The notes beneath the pieces are model-generated. The model made no database searches. It worked only from the letters and a program-made list of their open reading frames with translations, and had not been told where the DNA came from. From Methanofervidicoccus abyssi (lineage in GTDB: Archaea > AGJL01 > Methanococci > Methanococcales > Methanococcaceae): DNA of 64,000 nt. Each line of letters starts with the position of its first letter. The stretch's first letter is position 1. This document shows positions 19,658-28,989 of the stretch, piece after piece. The stretch spans positions 163,570 through 227,569 of the forward strand of contig NZ_BFAX01000002.1 of assembly GCF_004310395.1 (NCBI RefSeq), in the 5' to 3' direction. Position numbers and translations under genes: made by a program.

Positions 19658-20386
19658 ATGGATATAGACGTCAAAGAGATACTTAAAAGGGAGCCACTTT
19701 ACAGTGGTAAGGTAAAATCTATATATGAAATCGATGAGGATAGTGTACTTATTGAGTTTAGAGACGATATAACTGCAGGAGATGGAAAGAAGAGAGATGT
19801 AAAGAAGGGAAAAGGACACCTTAACGCTCTCATATCCTCCAAGCTGTTTGAGGTGCTGAATAAAGAGGACATACCTACCCACTACTTGGGATATATAGAT
19901 CCTGTATATATGGTTGCCAAGAAGGTGGAGATCATACCTATAGAGGTAATTGTAAGAAATATTGCGGCGGGAAGTCTATGTAAGAGGTACCCCTTCAAAG
20001 AAGGAGAGGAGTTAAAGAGGCCTATTGTACAGTTTGACTACAAGAGTGATGAATATGGAGACCCTATGTTAAACGAGGATATTGCTATTGCCTTAGGTTT
20101 AGCTACAGAGGAGGAGCTGAAAAAGTTGAGAGAGCTGGCTCTAAGGGTAAATGATACACTTAAGAGATTCTTCGATGAAAAGGGGATAATCCTTGTAGAC
20201 TTTAAGATAGAAATAGGAAGGACAAAAGATGGACACCTCGTTGTTGCCGATGAGATAAGTCCAGATACTATGAGATTGTGGGACAAGGAGACCAAGGATG
20301 TTTTAGATAAGGATGTATTCAGAAAGGATTTGGGAGATGTTGTAAGTAAATACGAGATTGTAGCAAAGAGAATAGGGTGTATATAA
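19658..20386 (+). CDS. purC: Phosphoribosylaminoimidazole-succinocarboxamide synthase
   Basis: PurC couples CAIR to aspartate in purine synthesis. The 242-residue protein shows LYSGKVKSIYEIDED, DDITAGDGKK, VEVIVRNIAAGSLCKRY-type substrate segment and DEISPDTMRLWD, all standard. The ATG at 19658 is used; the GTG at 19649 is part of the AAAGGTG ribosome-binding site. purS follows after 24 bases. purE (33012-33488, minus) and purA (42233-43246, minus) are scattered in the window. Confidence 0.95.
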   Translation: MDIDVKEILKREPLYSGKVKSIYEIDEDSVLIEFRDDITAGDGKKRDVKKGKGHLNALISSKLFEVLNKEDIPTHYLGYIDPVYMVAKKVEIIPIEVIVRNIAAGSLCKRYPFKEGEELKRPIVQFDYKSDEYGDPMLNEDIAIALGLATEEELKKLRELALRVNDTLKRFFDEKGIILVDFKIEIGRTKDGHLVVADEISPDTMRLWDKETKDVLDKDVFRKDLGDVVSKYEIVAKRIGCI

Positions 20387-20410
20387 AAAGTTATAAGAGA
20401 GGTTGTTAGG

Positions 20411-20662
20411 ATGTACAGGGCGGTAGTAACTGTCAAGTTAAAAAAAGGTGTGTTGAATCCAGAAGGTAGGACTATACTAAGAGCTTTGAACTTCTTAGGA
20501 TACAAGGAGGTAAAAGATGTAAATACCTTTAAGTGTATAGAACTCTTTATTGAAGATGAGGATAGGGATAAGGTGATGAAAAGGGTTGAAGAGATGTGTA
20601 AGAAATTACTCACAAACCCAGTGATTCACGATTACGAGATTGAATTGGAGAAATTAGATTAA
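20411..20662 (+). CDS. purS: Phosphoribosylformylglycinamidine synthase subunit PurS
   Basis: PurS is the small subunit that links PurQ and PurL in the fourth step of purine synthesis. The 83-residue protein matches: AVVTVKLKKGVLNPEGRTI and ALNFLGYKEVKDVNTFKCIEL, ending in a helix. It follows purC closely and is probably in the same transcript; purQ and purL are not here. Confidence 0.93.
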   Translation: MYRAVVTVKLKKGVLNPEGRTILRALNFLGYKEVKDVNTFKCIELFIEDEDRDKVMKRVEEMCKKLLTNPVIHDYEIELEKLD

Positions 20663-20984
20663 CTCTTTTATTTTATATTTACTTCTATACTTTTAAGGAG
20701 AAAATATCAGTGATTCCACCTTTTGGTTTTTAAGGTTTCTCAGGAAATAGGACGAGATCGATTTTTTACATGTTCAACAGCCAGGGATTTTTCTATTGAT
20801 TTTTTGTTTAGATTATTTTTTTCTAATTTTGGACTTTATTCTCAACAACTTATGCCTACTTTAATTCCTATATTTGAATTTATGAGGATTATAATTAAAA
20901 TAATTTTAAATAGATTGTTATAATTATAAGTTTTATATAAAATTTAAAAGGCGAGATGCTGTTGGCATCAAGGAGGGATGTTAT
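20663..20984. other. Spacer upstream of dnaG
   Basis: About 320 bases without a convincing gene. A 66-codon open stretch at 20723-20923 is low-complexity (Phe, Ile, Leu rich) with no ribosome-binding site and was not accepted. A TATA-like element TTTTATATAAAATTT lies at about 20930-20944, followed by a leader hairpin. Confidence 0.45.
20955..20978 (+). promoter_or_regulatory. Leader hairpin abutting the dnaG ribosome-binding site
   Basis: GATGC (20955-20959) and GCATC (20965-20969) can pair around a TGTTG loop; the ribosome-binding site AAGGAGGG starts at the next base. The TATA-like element 15-20 bases upstream would place the transcript start close to the hairpin. A stem this near the ribosome-binding site could influence translation, but a 5-bp stem can occur by chance. 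Confidence 0.35.
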
Positions 20985-22277
20985 ATGGATTTTGGCACTA
21001 CTAAGTATATTATATACGCTGAACTTGTTGCTGATGGGTACGTAGAAAAAAATGATATAATAGGTGCCATATTTGGACAGACTGAAGGGTTACTAGGTGG
21101 TGATTTAGATCTGAGAGATCTCCAGAAGAGTGGGAGAATTGGACGGATAGATGTGGAAGTTATCAACAACAACGACGGAAAATCCTATGCAAAAATTATC
21201 TTACCATCTAGTTTGGACAGGGTTGAGACAGCTATTATTGCTGCGACATTGGAGACGATAGATAAGGTAGGTCCTTGTTCGGCCAAATTAGAGGTGAAAG
21301 ATATAAAAGATATCCGTCTTGAGAAACGTCAATATATTACAAATAGGGCGAAGGAACTTTTAGAAATCCTTATGGATAGTATGGTAGATATTCACGACAT
21401 ATCTGAAGAGATCAGAGAATATATTAGAACCAGGGAGATAGTGGAATACGGTGAAGAGAAGTTGCCTGCAGGTCCTAATATAGACAGTTCAGATAGCATC
21501 ATAATAGTGGAAGGGAGGGCAGATGTTTTAAATCTACTGAGATGTGGGATCAAGAACGTGATAGCAGTTGGAGGTGTTTCTATACCTAAAACTATAGTAG
21601 AATTATCTAAGAAGAAGATTACTACCATATTTATCGATGGAGATAGAGGAGGGGAACTTATACTGAGAGAATCTCTCCAGAGGTGTGATATAGATTATAT
21701 CGCAAGGGCTCCTAAAGGCAAAGAAGTGGAGGAACTCTCTAAAAAAGAAGTATTGAAATATTTAAAGTTAAAAGTACCGGTAGAGCAATATTTACAACAA
21801 CTGAATAGGAACAATAACAACATGTACAAGGATGTGACAGATGTCACGAAAGAAGAGGGAGGTACTAATACCATCTTGAGGGAGGTAAAAGATACCTTAA
21901 ATGAAGCTTCTGATAAAGAAAGTACTGATACTTTTAACAAAGAAGTATTAACTTATGAGATACTGAACAGTGGAGATCATGAATTACAGTTAAGGTATAT
22001 CGTATCTTCCATTGACGAAATCAAAGGTACCAACAAGGTAAAGTTGATATCTTCAAATTTCGAGAAGGTGTTATCCATGGAAGAGTTGTCAGAGGATCTA
22101 CTCAATAATGTTCGTTTCTTTATTTCAGATACTCCAATAACTCAGAAAGTTATAGATAGATTTTTCAACAGTGTCAATTCTAACTTAGTTATAATTGGAA
22201 GGGAGATACATATAACTAAAAAACCATCTAATTTAAAGATCTTGAGATACGAGGATCTATCTTCTTCCTCTTCCTGA
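20985..22277 (+). CDS. dnaG: Archaeal DnaG primase homologue
   Basis: A bacterial-type primase homologue; in archaea it also associates with the exosome. The 430-residue protein has a conserved N-terminal domain (about 1-160), a TOPRIM domain (about 165-250, IIVEGRADVLNLLRCG and FIDGDRGGEL with the catalytic Glu and Asp-x-Asp) and a diverged C-terminal part rich in Asn, Thr and Glu (about 270-330) that looks like a flexible linker before a last folded region. GGAGGG precedes the ATG with a 7-base spacing. It is transcribed alone. Confidence 0.93.
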   Translation: MDFGTTKYIIYAELVADGYVEKNDIIGAIFGQTEGLLGGDLDLRDLQKSGRIGRIDVEVINNNDGKSYAKIILPSSLDRVETAIIAATLETIDKVGPCSAKLEVKDIKDIRLEKRQYITNRAKELLEILMDSMVDIHDISEEIREYIRTREIVEYGEEKLPAGPNIDSSDSIIIVEGRADVLNLLRCGIKNVIAVGGVSIPKTIVELSKKKITTIFIDGDRGGELILRESLQRCDIDYIARAPKGKEVEELSKKEVLKYLKLKVPVEQYLQQLNRNNNNMYKDVTDVTKEEGGTNTILREVKDTLNEASDKESTDTFNKEVLTYEILNSGDHELQLRYIVSSIDEIKGTNKVKLISSNFEKVLSMEELSEDLLNNVRFFISDTPITQKVIDRFFNSVNSNLVIIGREIHITKKPSNLKILRYEDLSSSSS

Positions 22278-22624
22278 AGGAAAGAGATCAGATAGAGATC
22301 ATTCTACCGTCCTACGAGGGCATAGGTACAGGGTTATTTATTTTCTTTTTTAAACAGGTTTCTACTTTTATATGCCATTCTTTTTTAGATAGTTTGACAA
22401 TCTTAGAAATCTTTCTATATTTTGATTTTGTATATGATTTTTCTTAAGTTTTTATAATAATATTATTTAAATATTAATTATTAGATCCCTGATAAGTTAT
22501 TCAGTCCATATAATAATTTTTATACTTTGGGAGGAACTATAATTAAAATTAATTCAAGATAGTTATAAACGGTTAAAAAGATAAGATAAGAGATAAAAAA
22601 CCTTCCTTCTTTTTAGGTGATTGT
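22278..22624. other. 347-bp spacer downstream of dnaG
   Basis: GC-richer segment 22300-22345 (ACCGTCCTACGAGGGC region followed by TTTATTTTC) can fold weakly and could be the dnaG terminator. The rest is AT-rich. No ORF or recognised RNA. Confidence 0.35.
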
Positions 22625-22942
22625 ATGCATAAAGACGAACTTATCCAACTACACCAACTTTTAGTGTATATGAGAAAGATATTGAAGAGAAAATACGGTG
22701 ATTTAATTGATAGATATTTTACATCCTACGACAACCTCAAAATATATCCCCATCACATACATAGGACGAAGTCTGAACATACTTATGCCATATTTCTATT
22801 GGCAAGTGGTATAGCCAAGGTGTTATCAGACTATGGTAACGTCCCAAGGAGTGTATCTAGCAGGCTAAAGAGCACAGGAGAGAGAATAGAAAAAGAACTT
22901 ATTAGGCAGAGAAGGATAGAAAATAAAATTAAAAAAATATAA
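22625..22942 (+). CDS. UPF0058 family protein
   Basis: A 105-residue, mostly helical protein starting MHKDELIQLHQLLVYMRKI, with the conserved YPHHIHRTKSEHTYAIFLL in the middle and a basic C-terminal helix. The histidines in YPHHIHRTKSEH may bind metal. Function unknown. AGGTGATTGT precedes the ATG. A UPF0179 gene follows after 11 bases, so the two are likely co-transcribed. Confidence 0.88.
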   Translation: MHKDELIQLHQLLVYMRKILKRKYGDLIDRYFTSYDNLKIYPHHIHRTKSEHTYAIFLLASGIAKVLSDYGNVPRSVSSRLKSTGERIEKELIRQRRIENKIKKI

Positions 22943-22953
22943 TAGGGATTAGT

Positions 22954-23391
22954 ATGGAGAAAAAGATTACATTAATCGGAAGTAAATTGGCAAAGACTGG
23001 AAATGAATTCATCTATTGTGGAATGTTAAAGGAGTGTGAGAATTGTAAGTTTAAAAAAATCTGTCATGAGGGCATGGTTGTGGGGAGGAGGTATAGGATC
23101 CGTAGTGTCAGATCTACAGACCATCCATGTAAGATTCACGAATGTGGGGTTAAGGTTGTAGAGATCGAAGTATCCCGGGAAATACCTATGTTGATAGAAT
23201 CGAGGAAAGCATTAGAAGGTTTAACTCTATCTGACAGTATAAAATGCAACAACATAACCTGTGAAAACTACCTTTTATGTAATCCAGAAGGACTACCCGA
23301 GAAGTTCAAAATAGTAAAGGTATTTAAAAATAAGATAACCTGTCCCAGAGGATACTCCCTGAGGAAAGTAATCGTATCTCCAGTAGATTGA
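22954..23391 (+). CDS. UPF0179 family protein
   Basis: A 145-residue, cysteine-rich archaeal protein. Cysteines lie in CGMLKECENCKFKKIC, DHPCKIHECG, CNNITCENYLLC and TCPRGYS, a spacing suited to one or two iron-sulfur clusters or zinc sites. Starts MEKKITLIGSKLAKTG. Function unknown. It is the second gene after the UPF0058 gene. A minus-strand C/D box RNA lies 32 bases beyond its stop. Confidence 0.88.
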   Translation: MEKKITLIGSKLAKTGNEFIYCGMLKECENCKFKKICHEGMVVGRRYRIRSVRSTDHPCKIHECGVKVVEIEVSREIPMLIESRKALEGLTLSDSIKCNNITCENYLLCNPEGLPEKFKIVKVFKNKITCPRGYSLRKVIVSPVD

Positions 23392-23422
23392 AAGATTTTT
23401 ATAAAAAGAGTAAAAATATATA

Positions 23423-23482
23423 ACTGCTCAGCTGTCCCCGATGTCATCACAGATCAGTGAAGTCGGCACTCATCATTGCAGT
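23423..23482 (-). ncRNA. C/D box guide sRNA (2'-O-methylation guide)
   Basis: Read on the minus strand, the 60-nt element has every part of an archaeal C/D RNA: terminal stem ACTGC/GCAGT (23478-23482 with 23423-23427), box C ATGATGA (23470-23476), a 12-nt guide (23458-23469), box D' CTGA (23454-23457), 4-nt spacer, box C' TGATGA (23444-23449), a second 12-nt guide (23432-23443) and box D CTGA (23428-23431). Two 12-nt guides fit the usual archaeal spacing. Predicted targets are UGAAGUCGGCAC and CUGUCCCCGAUG, with the fifth base from each D box methylated; I could not place them in rRNA or tRNA from memory. A TATA-like ATTATATAATAT lies upstream at 23491-23502. Confidence 0.88.
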
Positions 23483-23565
23483 GGGATATCATATTATATA
23501 ATGGTAGTAGTTATGTTATATTGTTGTTATTATAAAATATTTTTTATCAATTATACGGTGATACT

Positions 23566-24807
23566 GTGGCGGTAAGGATAGCAGAAATAACTTGTGGTCC
23601 TGAGTACAGTGGAGTTCAGGTTGAAATTGAAAAGGCTGCAAAGGAGGTTGGAGGGGAGATAGTATTTCCCGAAGTAGATCTAGATTACATAGATAAAGTT
23701 AATGAAGAGTTAGGTTTTGAAGTAGCTTCTCCAAATTTAAAACTTATGTTTGCCAGAGCTATGTCTATAATAGAAGGAAACACAGATGTAGATGCTGTAT
23801 TTATAGCTACATGCTTCAGATGTGCAGAAGGTGCCCTGGTGAGAAACGAGGTTAGAAGGCTTATCCAGGAGCACACAGACCTACCTGTTGTTATGTACTC
23901 TTTTACAGAGAGAACAAAGGCATCGGAGTTGTTGACAAGGATGGAGGCTTTAGTAACTATTGTAGAGAGGAAGACACTGTTAGTTAGAAAGAGACAGGAA
24001 GGTATAAGCCTAGGTATAGACAGTGGATCTACAACTACAAAGGCTGTTGTGATGGTAGATAACGAGGTTGTTGGGAAGGGATGGATTTATACAAAGGATG
24101 TTATAGAGTCTGCAAAGGAGGCTGTGAATGAGGCTCTGAAAGAGGCTGGGCTAAAGATGGAAGACATTGAAACCATCGGAACTACAGGATATGGAAGACA
24201 TACAGTAGGAGACTACTTCAAGGCAGATCTTATACAGGAAGAATTAACAGTAAATTCCAAAGGTGCTGCCTTCTTAGCAGATAAACAGGAAGGGGAAGCA
24301 ACAGTTATCGATATTGGAGGTATGGATAACAAGGCTATCTCCCTTAATAATGCCATACCAGACAGTTTCACCATGGGAGGTATCTGTGCAGGTGCCAGTG
24401 GAAGGTTCTTCGAGATAACTGCAAGGAGGTTAGGTGTGTCTATCCAGGAGTTAGGTGATCTCGCTGCAGAGGGAGACTGGAGAAAGGTAAGAATGAACAG
24501 TTACTGTATAGTATTTGGTATCCAGGATCTCGTTACAGCCTTAGCAGAAGGTACTGATCCAAAAGATGTGGCAGCTGCAGCAGCTCATTCAGTTGCAGAG
24601 CAGATATACGAGCAACAACTACAGGAGGTAGATGTAAGAGATCCTGTTATACTTGTAGGAGGTAGTAGTCTCTTAAAGGGTATGGTATTGGCATTAGAGG
24701 AAATACTTGGTAGGAAGATAATAGTGCCACCTTACTCCCAACATATAGGTGCAGTAGGTGCGGCACTTCTATCTTCTGGATATAAGTACTTCAAAGAGCA
24801 AGGATAA
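23566..24807 (+). CDS. Methanogenesis marker protein 15 (BadF/BcrA-type ATPase)
   Basis: The 413-residue protein has an N-terminal methanogen-specific domain (about 1-140, with CGPEYSGVQ and [11 protein letters not shown]) fused to an ASKHA ATPase domain of the type that activates 2-hydroxyacyl-CoA dehydratases ([56 protein letters not shown]). The cysteine in GICAGASG is the usual cluster ligand of these activators. Its presence is limited to methanogens, and a role near methyl-coenzyme M reductase is suspected. It starts with GTG after GGTGATACT. It is monocistronic here. Confidence 0.9.
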   Translation: MAVRIAEITCGPEYSGVQVEIEKAAKEVGGEIVFPEVDLDYIDKVNEELGFEVASPNLKLMFARAMSIIEGNTDVDAVFIATCFRCAEGALVRNEVRRLIQEHTDLPVVMYSFTERTKASELLTRMEALVTIVERKTLLVRKRQEGISLGIDSGSTTTKAVVMVDNEVVGKGWIYTKDVIESAKEAVNEALKEAGLKMEDIETIGTTGYGRHTVGDYFKADLIQEELTVNSKGAAFLADKQEGEATVIDIGGMDNKAISLNNAIPDSFTMGGICAGASGRFFEITARRLGVSIQELGDLAAEGDWRKVRMNSYCIVFGIQDLVTALAEGTDPKDVAAAAAHSVAEQIYEQQLQEVDVRDPVILVGGSSLLKGMVLALEEILGRKIIVPPYSQHIGAVGAALLSSGYKYFKEQG

Positions 24808-25115
24808 AAATTATAGTTTGGTTTTAGTCTTTTATTTTTTTCTTTTCAAAATGTAACCGTATATTTTATTTCCTTATTTTTTAATGTAAAATTGCACCAA
24901 CATAAACATAAAAGAAATTAGCACTTCTTGGGATATCGTGTTTATACATTTTTGCTTCTGGGTTTTGGATTTGCTTCCGGATTTTTTCGAAATTCGCACC
25001 GTTCATCTTGTTTTATTATAAAAATAATAAAAAAATAATAAAAATTAAAATAATATGATAACAAAATAATTATAATTCTTTTTCACATGTATTAACTCAG
25101 ACAGTTTTTTCTTTT
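24808..25115. other. 308-bp spacer between convergent genes
   Basis: No gene. T-rich stretch 24818-24845 probably terminates the upstream gene; 25015-25070 is nearly pure A/T. Nothing else recognised. Confidence 0.5.
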
Positions 25116-27326
25116 TTAAGACTTAGTATATTTCTCAGTGAGTACTTCTCTTATCTTCTTTGCAGTTGTTTTGCCTACACCTTCCACCTTCATAAGTTCC
25201 TCTTCAGATGCATTAACTATATTCTGTATGGTACCAAAATTTAGAAGTAGGTTCTCTGCAGTTACAGGTCCAACATCTGGAAAACTCTCAACTATGAATC
25301 TCTGTCTCTCCCTTAGAGACATAGGTTTCTTTCCAGTTCTAATCTCCACAGGTCTCTTATTTTTAAGTTGTTCTCTCTCTGCTAACTTTAACAGGACGTC
25401 TGCAGTCTCCTCGATATTCTTAGTGAATATAATAGGGATATGATAATCTAAAACTATAGACAGTATAGCACCCTTTATTGCACTCTCTTCAAGTCTCTCG
25501 AACCTATCTCCTTCAATGATTAAAATAGGTTTCTCGTAATTTTTCAACTCCTTCAACTGCTTAAAGAGCCTCTTATCTATTATGGAGTTTTCGAAATCTT
25601 CAGATGTCTTCCTCTCTACAATTACCCTATCACTGAGTATATAGTCCCCAAAATCTAAATTTTTAAACTCTAACTCTGCCCTCTCAAATAGAAGTTTTCC
25701 TATATTTTTCTCCCTGTGATCTATTACTATTTTAGGTTTTTTCTTTATATCTTCCTTTTTATCCTCCTCTAACTTAGAAGAAGCCTCTATATATATATCA
25801 AGGGGACCTTTGTACTCCTCTATCTTTTTCTCCTTCAACTTTTTATTCAACGTCTTCACCATCTCCCTTAATATCCTTTTCATATTTCTCTCCTTCTGTA
25901 TTGCAGACCAGTAATACACCTCATCCCTTGTATTCTCAGTTATAAGAATAATACACTCTCCCCCCTCACCCCTGGAAGCCCTCCCTTTCCTCTGGATAAA
26001 TCTTATCTCAGAAGGCACCGGCTCGTAGAATATCACATAGTTAACACTTGTTATATCTATACCTTCCTCAGATACACTTGTAGATACCAAGACGTTTATA
26101 CTCTCATCTCTCTTAAATCTCTCCAAGGTTCTTATCTGTTCTTTCTGGGACATTCCTCTGCCTCCCCTGTTAGACTGACCCATGAAGGGCAGCGCTCCGA
26201 TATTGTTCTCCTTAAGGAGATTCATAATCTTCTCTACAGTGTCCCTGTACTGGACAAATACTATAATTTTCTCCTTCTCATTTTTACTTAGGATGTTCTT
26301 TATTATCTCCAGAAGTTTATCCAACTTTGGATGATCTATATCCAAGGTTCTCAACTTATATACAGCCTTCATCACCCTACTGTCTCTCACGATTTCCTTG
26401 GCAGATCTGGTATTTTGACTACCTAGTCTTTCGAAGTAATTTAGGAATACGTCCCTTCCCTGACACTCCAATATCTCTACTGCATAGTCTAACTTTATAG
26501 CTTCAGATACTACTCTTATCAACTCGTACTTAGAGTTATCCTCAATCTCCATAACCCTTTTTTGCAGTGATAGAAGTTCAGATCTATTTACTTCTGTAGA
26601 AGGTATTATCTTACAGTCTCTAAGTATCTTCAACCTCTCCTTTAGAGCTTCTCTAATTAACTCTATACACTCCAAATACTCCTTAGGCAGTTTTACCTTT
26701 ACGGTCTTTATTTTCACAGTTTTAACATACTTTTTCACATCAGGATCTTCTGGAGTTTTTATCTCCACATGTTCGATCCCAAGATTCTCACATACCTCAA
26801 GTATCTTATCTATATCAGATCCTGGAGATGCAGTTAATCCAAGGACTCTCACCTTACCTTTAAATGCAGAAGCTACAAATGTATAGGAGTGATTACCGGT
26901 TGTATGGTGTGCTTCATCTACTATAAGGAGGACAAATTCGTCAATTGGCACTCTTCCTGCTACGATGTCGTTTTCAACGACCTGAGGAGTTGCGATGAAT
27001 ATTTTCCCTGTTTTCCAGAGTTTCTCCCTCTTTTCAGGAGATATCTTTCCAGTTAAGACTACTATTTTCTTCTCAGAGATGTTCAAAAAACTCTTTAGAC
27101 TGTTGTAGTGTTGCTCCACCAGGGGACGAGAAGGGGCTATAATTAGAACCTTCCCATCTCTCTTATATAACACCCCTGCAATTGTTAATGTGGCAATAAC
27201 TGTTTTTCCTAGACCTGTACCTAACACACATAAGGTATTCTTCTCCAGAGCCTTTGCCACGATCAGTTCTTGATATGTCCTAGATTCTACCGTGTTAGGT
27301 TTTATAAGAGGGTGATTTACGTACAT
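25116..27326 (-). CDS. hef: Hef helicase-nuclease (archaeal FANCM/XPF homologue)
   Basis: Hef processes stalled replication forks. The 736-residue protein has a superfamily 2 helicase half (about 1-500: GTGLGKTVIA Walker A, DEAHHTTG Walker B, LTASPGSD motif III, QRKGRASRG motif VI), then an XPF-type nuclease (about 530-670: IDHREK, FGDYILSD and VERKTSEDF with the GDxnERKxxxD core) and a C-terminal tandem helix-hairpin-helix (about 680-736, ESFPDVGPVTAENLL and VEGVGKTTAKKI). The ATG at 27326 follows AAGGTGAATTCT; an open upstream extension to 27407 has no ribosome-binding site and is hydrophobic. It is monocistronic. Confidence 0.95.
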   Translation of the reverse strand: MYVNHPLIKPNTVESRTYQELIVAKALEKNTLCVLGTGLGKTVIATLTIAGVLYKRDGKVLIIAPSRPLVEQHYNSLKSFLNISEKKIVVLTGKISPEKREKLWKTGKIFIATPQVVENDIVAGRVPIDEFVLLIVDEAHHTTGNHSYTFVASAFKGKVRVLGLTASPGSDIDKILEVCENLGIEHVEIKTPEDPDVKKYVKTVKIKTVKVKLPKEYLECIELIREALKERLKILRDCKIIPSTEVNRSELLSLQKRVMEIEDNSKYELIRVVSEAIKLDYAVEILECQGRDVFLNYFERLGSQNTRSAKEIVRDSRVMKAVYKLRTLDIDHPKLDKLLEIIKNILSKNEKEKIIVFVQYRDTVEKIMNLLKENNIGALPFMGQSNRGGRGMSQKEQIRTLERFKRDESINVLVSTSVSEEGIDITSVNYVIFYEPVPSEIRFIQRKGRASRGEGGECIILITENTRDEVYYWSAIQKERNMKRILREMVKTLNKKLKEKKIEEYKGPLDIYIEASSKLEEDKKEDIKKKPKIVIDHREKNIGKLLFERAELEFKNLDFGDYILSDRVIVERKTSEDFENSIIDKRLFKQLKELKNYEKPILIIEGDRFERLEESAIKGAILSIVLDYHIPIIFTKNIEETADVLLKLAEREQLKNKRPVEIRTGKKPMSLRERQRFIVESFPDVGPVTAENLLLNFGTIQNIVNASEEELMKVEGVGKTTAKKIREVLTEKYTKS

Positions 27327-27736
27327 AGAATTCACCTTAAAACCGTAATAGTGATCATAAATAAAGAAATAACAATCTATATTATTTATAATAAAACCTT
27401 TAAACAAAAATTTGTACTAAACAACAAACTGTTCGATAAAAAATAATAATTAAAAAATTTAAAAACTAATTTCTCATAAAGAGATAGTTTAAAAATAATA
27501 ATAAAAAACGGCAAAAAAGGCTTATAAAAAATAAAAATTTAAATCCTGTCTGTTTTTTAGTATCCGATTTAACCTGATTTATATTATTTTTTTAAGATTT
27601 TTGTTATTTTTGATAATAATTATTATATTGTCACTTCTAATTACTATCTTGGTGGAAACTAAGGTATTTAAAATTTTACTTATTTTAATTTTATTAAAGA
27701 TTATCAGAGATCCGTCTATCGCCCTAATATATTTCT
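27327..27736. other. Spacer between hef and hmgA
   Basis: 410 bases, mostly A/T. An 81-codon plus-strand frame from 27601 into the hmgA 3' end is hydrophobic by composition, begins at TTG without a ribosome-binding site and overlaps hmgA antisense; not accepted as a gene. No other signal seen. Confidence 0.5.
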
Positions 27737-28969
27737 TTACCTACCTAACTGCATATGGGCTCTCGCCAAGTGTCCAGAAGCAAGGGCTCCAAGGAGAGAT
27801 AACTCCCCAGCCAAAACTGCCCCTCCAACGATCTCTGCAAATTTAAGGGCCTTACCGCTACCACTACATCCCAGCATCTCTAAGCACTCTTTCTGTGTCT
27901 CCACTCTTGTACCTCCTCCTACAGTTCCTAAAGGCACATCTGGTAGTGTTACTGAGAAGTACAATCCATTCTCCTCAGCTTCTGCAACAGTTATACCTAT
28001 ACTACCTTCCACAATGTGAGCTTCATCCTGTCCAGTTGCCAGGAATATAGCTCCTATTATATTGGCGTAGTGGGCGTTGAATCCCATAGAGTTAGAGGCT
28101 GCTGAACCTATAAGGTTTTTATATAAATTAACCTGCTCTATGGCCTTTGATGTGGTTTTTAGATACCTCCTCACCACATCCTCCTTTAAAAACACCTCTG
28201 CAACAATAGTTTTACCCCTTCCCTCCACCATATTTACTCCACTAGGTTTCTTGTCTGTACAAAAATTACCACTTAGTGCAACTGTATGTACATTGATACC
28301 ACAATTCTCTTCCTTGGTAACTTCCTCTTCTATAAATTCACAGGCCTTCTCTGTAGCAATCGTTACCATATTCATACCCATGGCATCTCCAGTAGTGTAG
28401 GTAAACCTTGGATAGACATACCTTCCAACTATCATGATGGGATGGATAGATATCAACTTACCATGTTTCGTTGTACTCTCTGCAACCTCCTTTATCCTAT
28501 GGAAGTTCTCCAGTATCCAGTTCTTCAACTTTATAGCCTCAACCACAGAAGAAGTTTTGAATACTGGAGCTCTTGTCATCTTGTTATCTATCACCCTAAC
28601 TGTACACCCTCCACATCTGTTTATAACACTACAACCCCTGTTAACTGAAGCTACAAGAGCACCTTCTGTTGTAGATAGAGGTATGTAAAACTCCCCTTTG
28701 GCATACTTTCCATTTATCTTCAAAGGCCCTGCAAAACCTAAAGGTATCTGGATAGCACCTATCATATTTTCGATGTTTTTCTTTATAGCCTCCTTCTCAT
28801 CTATGGAGTATCTTCCAACATGTTTTAACTTCACTCCAGTTACTTCTTCTATATACTTCCTTCTGACTTCCACAGCGTCCCTTGGATCCATCATCTCTTC
28901 AAGTTGATAGGGTTTAATCTCCCCCTTCTTTAACTTCTCGATAATTTCAACCATGTTTTTATCGTCCAT
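27737..28969 (-). CDS. hmgA: 3-hydroxy-3-methylglutaryl-CoA reductase (NADPH)
   Basis: Makes mevalonate for isoprenoid ether lipids. The 410-residue class I enzyme has the catalytic-glutamate segment PLSTTEGALVASVNRG, cofactor-binding DAMGMNM, GQDEAHIVEGS, GTVGGGT and the C-terminal catalytic histidine in ASGHLARAHMQLGR. It starts at ATG after GGGGATACT. Downstream lies a phosphorylase homologue, upstream of it on the same strand, 20 bases away, so the two may share a transcript with cbiT. Another lipid gene, geranylgeranyl reductase, is at 43676. Confidence 0.96.
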   Translation of the reverse strand: MDDKNMVEIIEKLKKGEIKPYQLEEMMDPRDAVEVRRKYIEEVTGVKLKHVGRYSIDEKEAIKKNIENMIGAIQIPLGFAGPLKINGKYAKGEFYIPLSTTEGALVASVNRGCSVINRCGGCTVRVIDNKMTRAPVFKTSSVVEAIKLKNWILENFHRIKEVAESTTKHGKLISIHPIMIVGRYVYPRFTYTTGDAMGMNMVTIATEKACEFIEEEVTKEENCGINVHTVALSGNFCTDKKPSGVNMVEGRGKTIVAEVFLKEDVVRRYLKTTSKAIEQVNLYKNLIGSAASNSMGFNAHYANIIGAIFLATGQDEAHIVEGSIGITVAEAEENGLYFSVTLPDVPLGTVGGGTRVETQKECLEMLGCSGSGKALKFAEIVGGAVLAGELSLLGALASGHLARAHMQLGR

Positions 28970-28989
28970 AGTATCCCCAGTTTCTATTT

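Noticed and set aside
20723..20923. 66-codon ORF before dnaG
   Set aside because: Phe/Ile/Leu-rich from AT bias, no ribosome-binding site, no recognisable motif.
27327..27407. 27-codon N-terminal extension of Hef
   Set aside because: Hydrophobic and A/T-driven with no ribosome-binding site; AAGGTG is placed for the ATG at 27326.
27601..27846. 81-codon hydrophobic plus-strand ORF
   Set aside because: TTG start, no ribosome-binding site, A/T-driven Ile/Leu composition, and its 3' half is antisense to hmgA.
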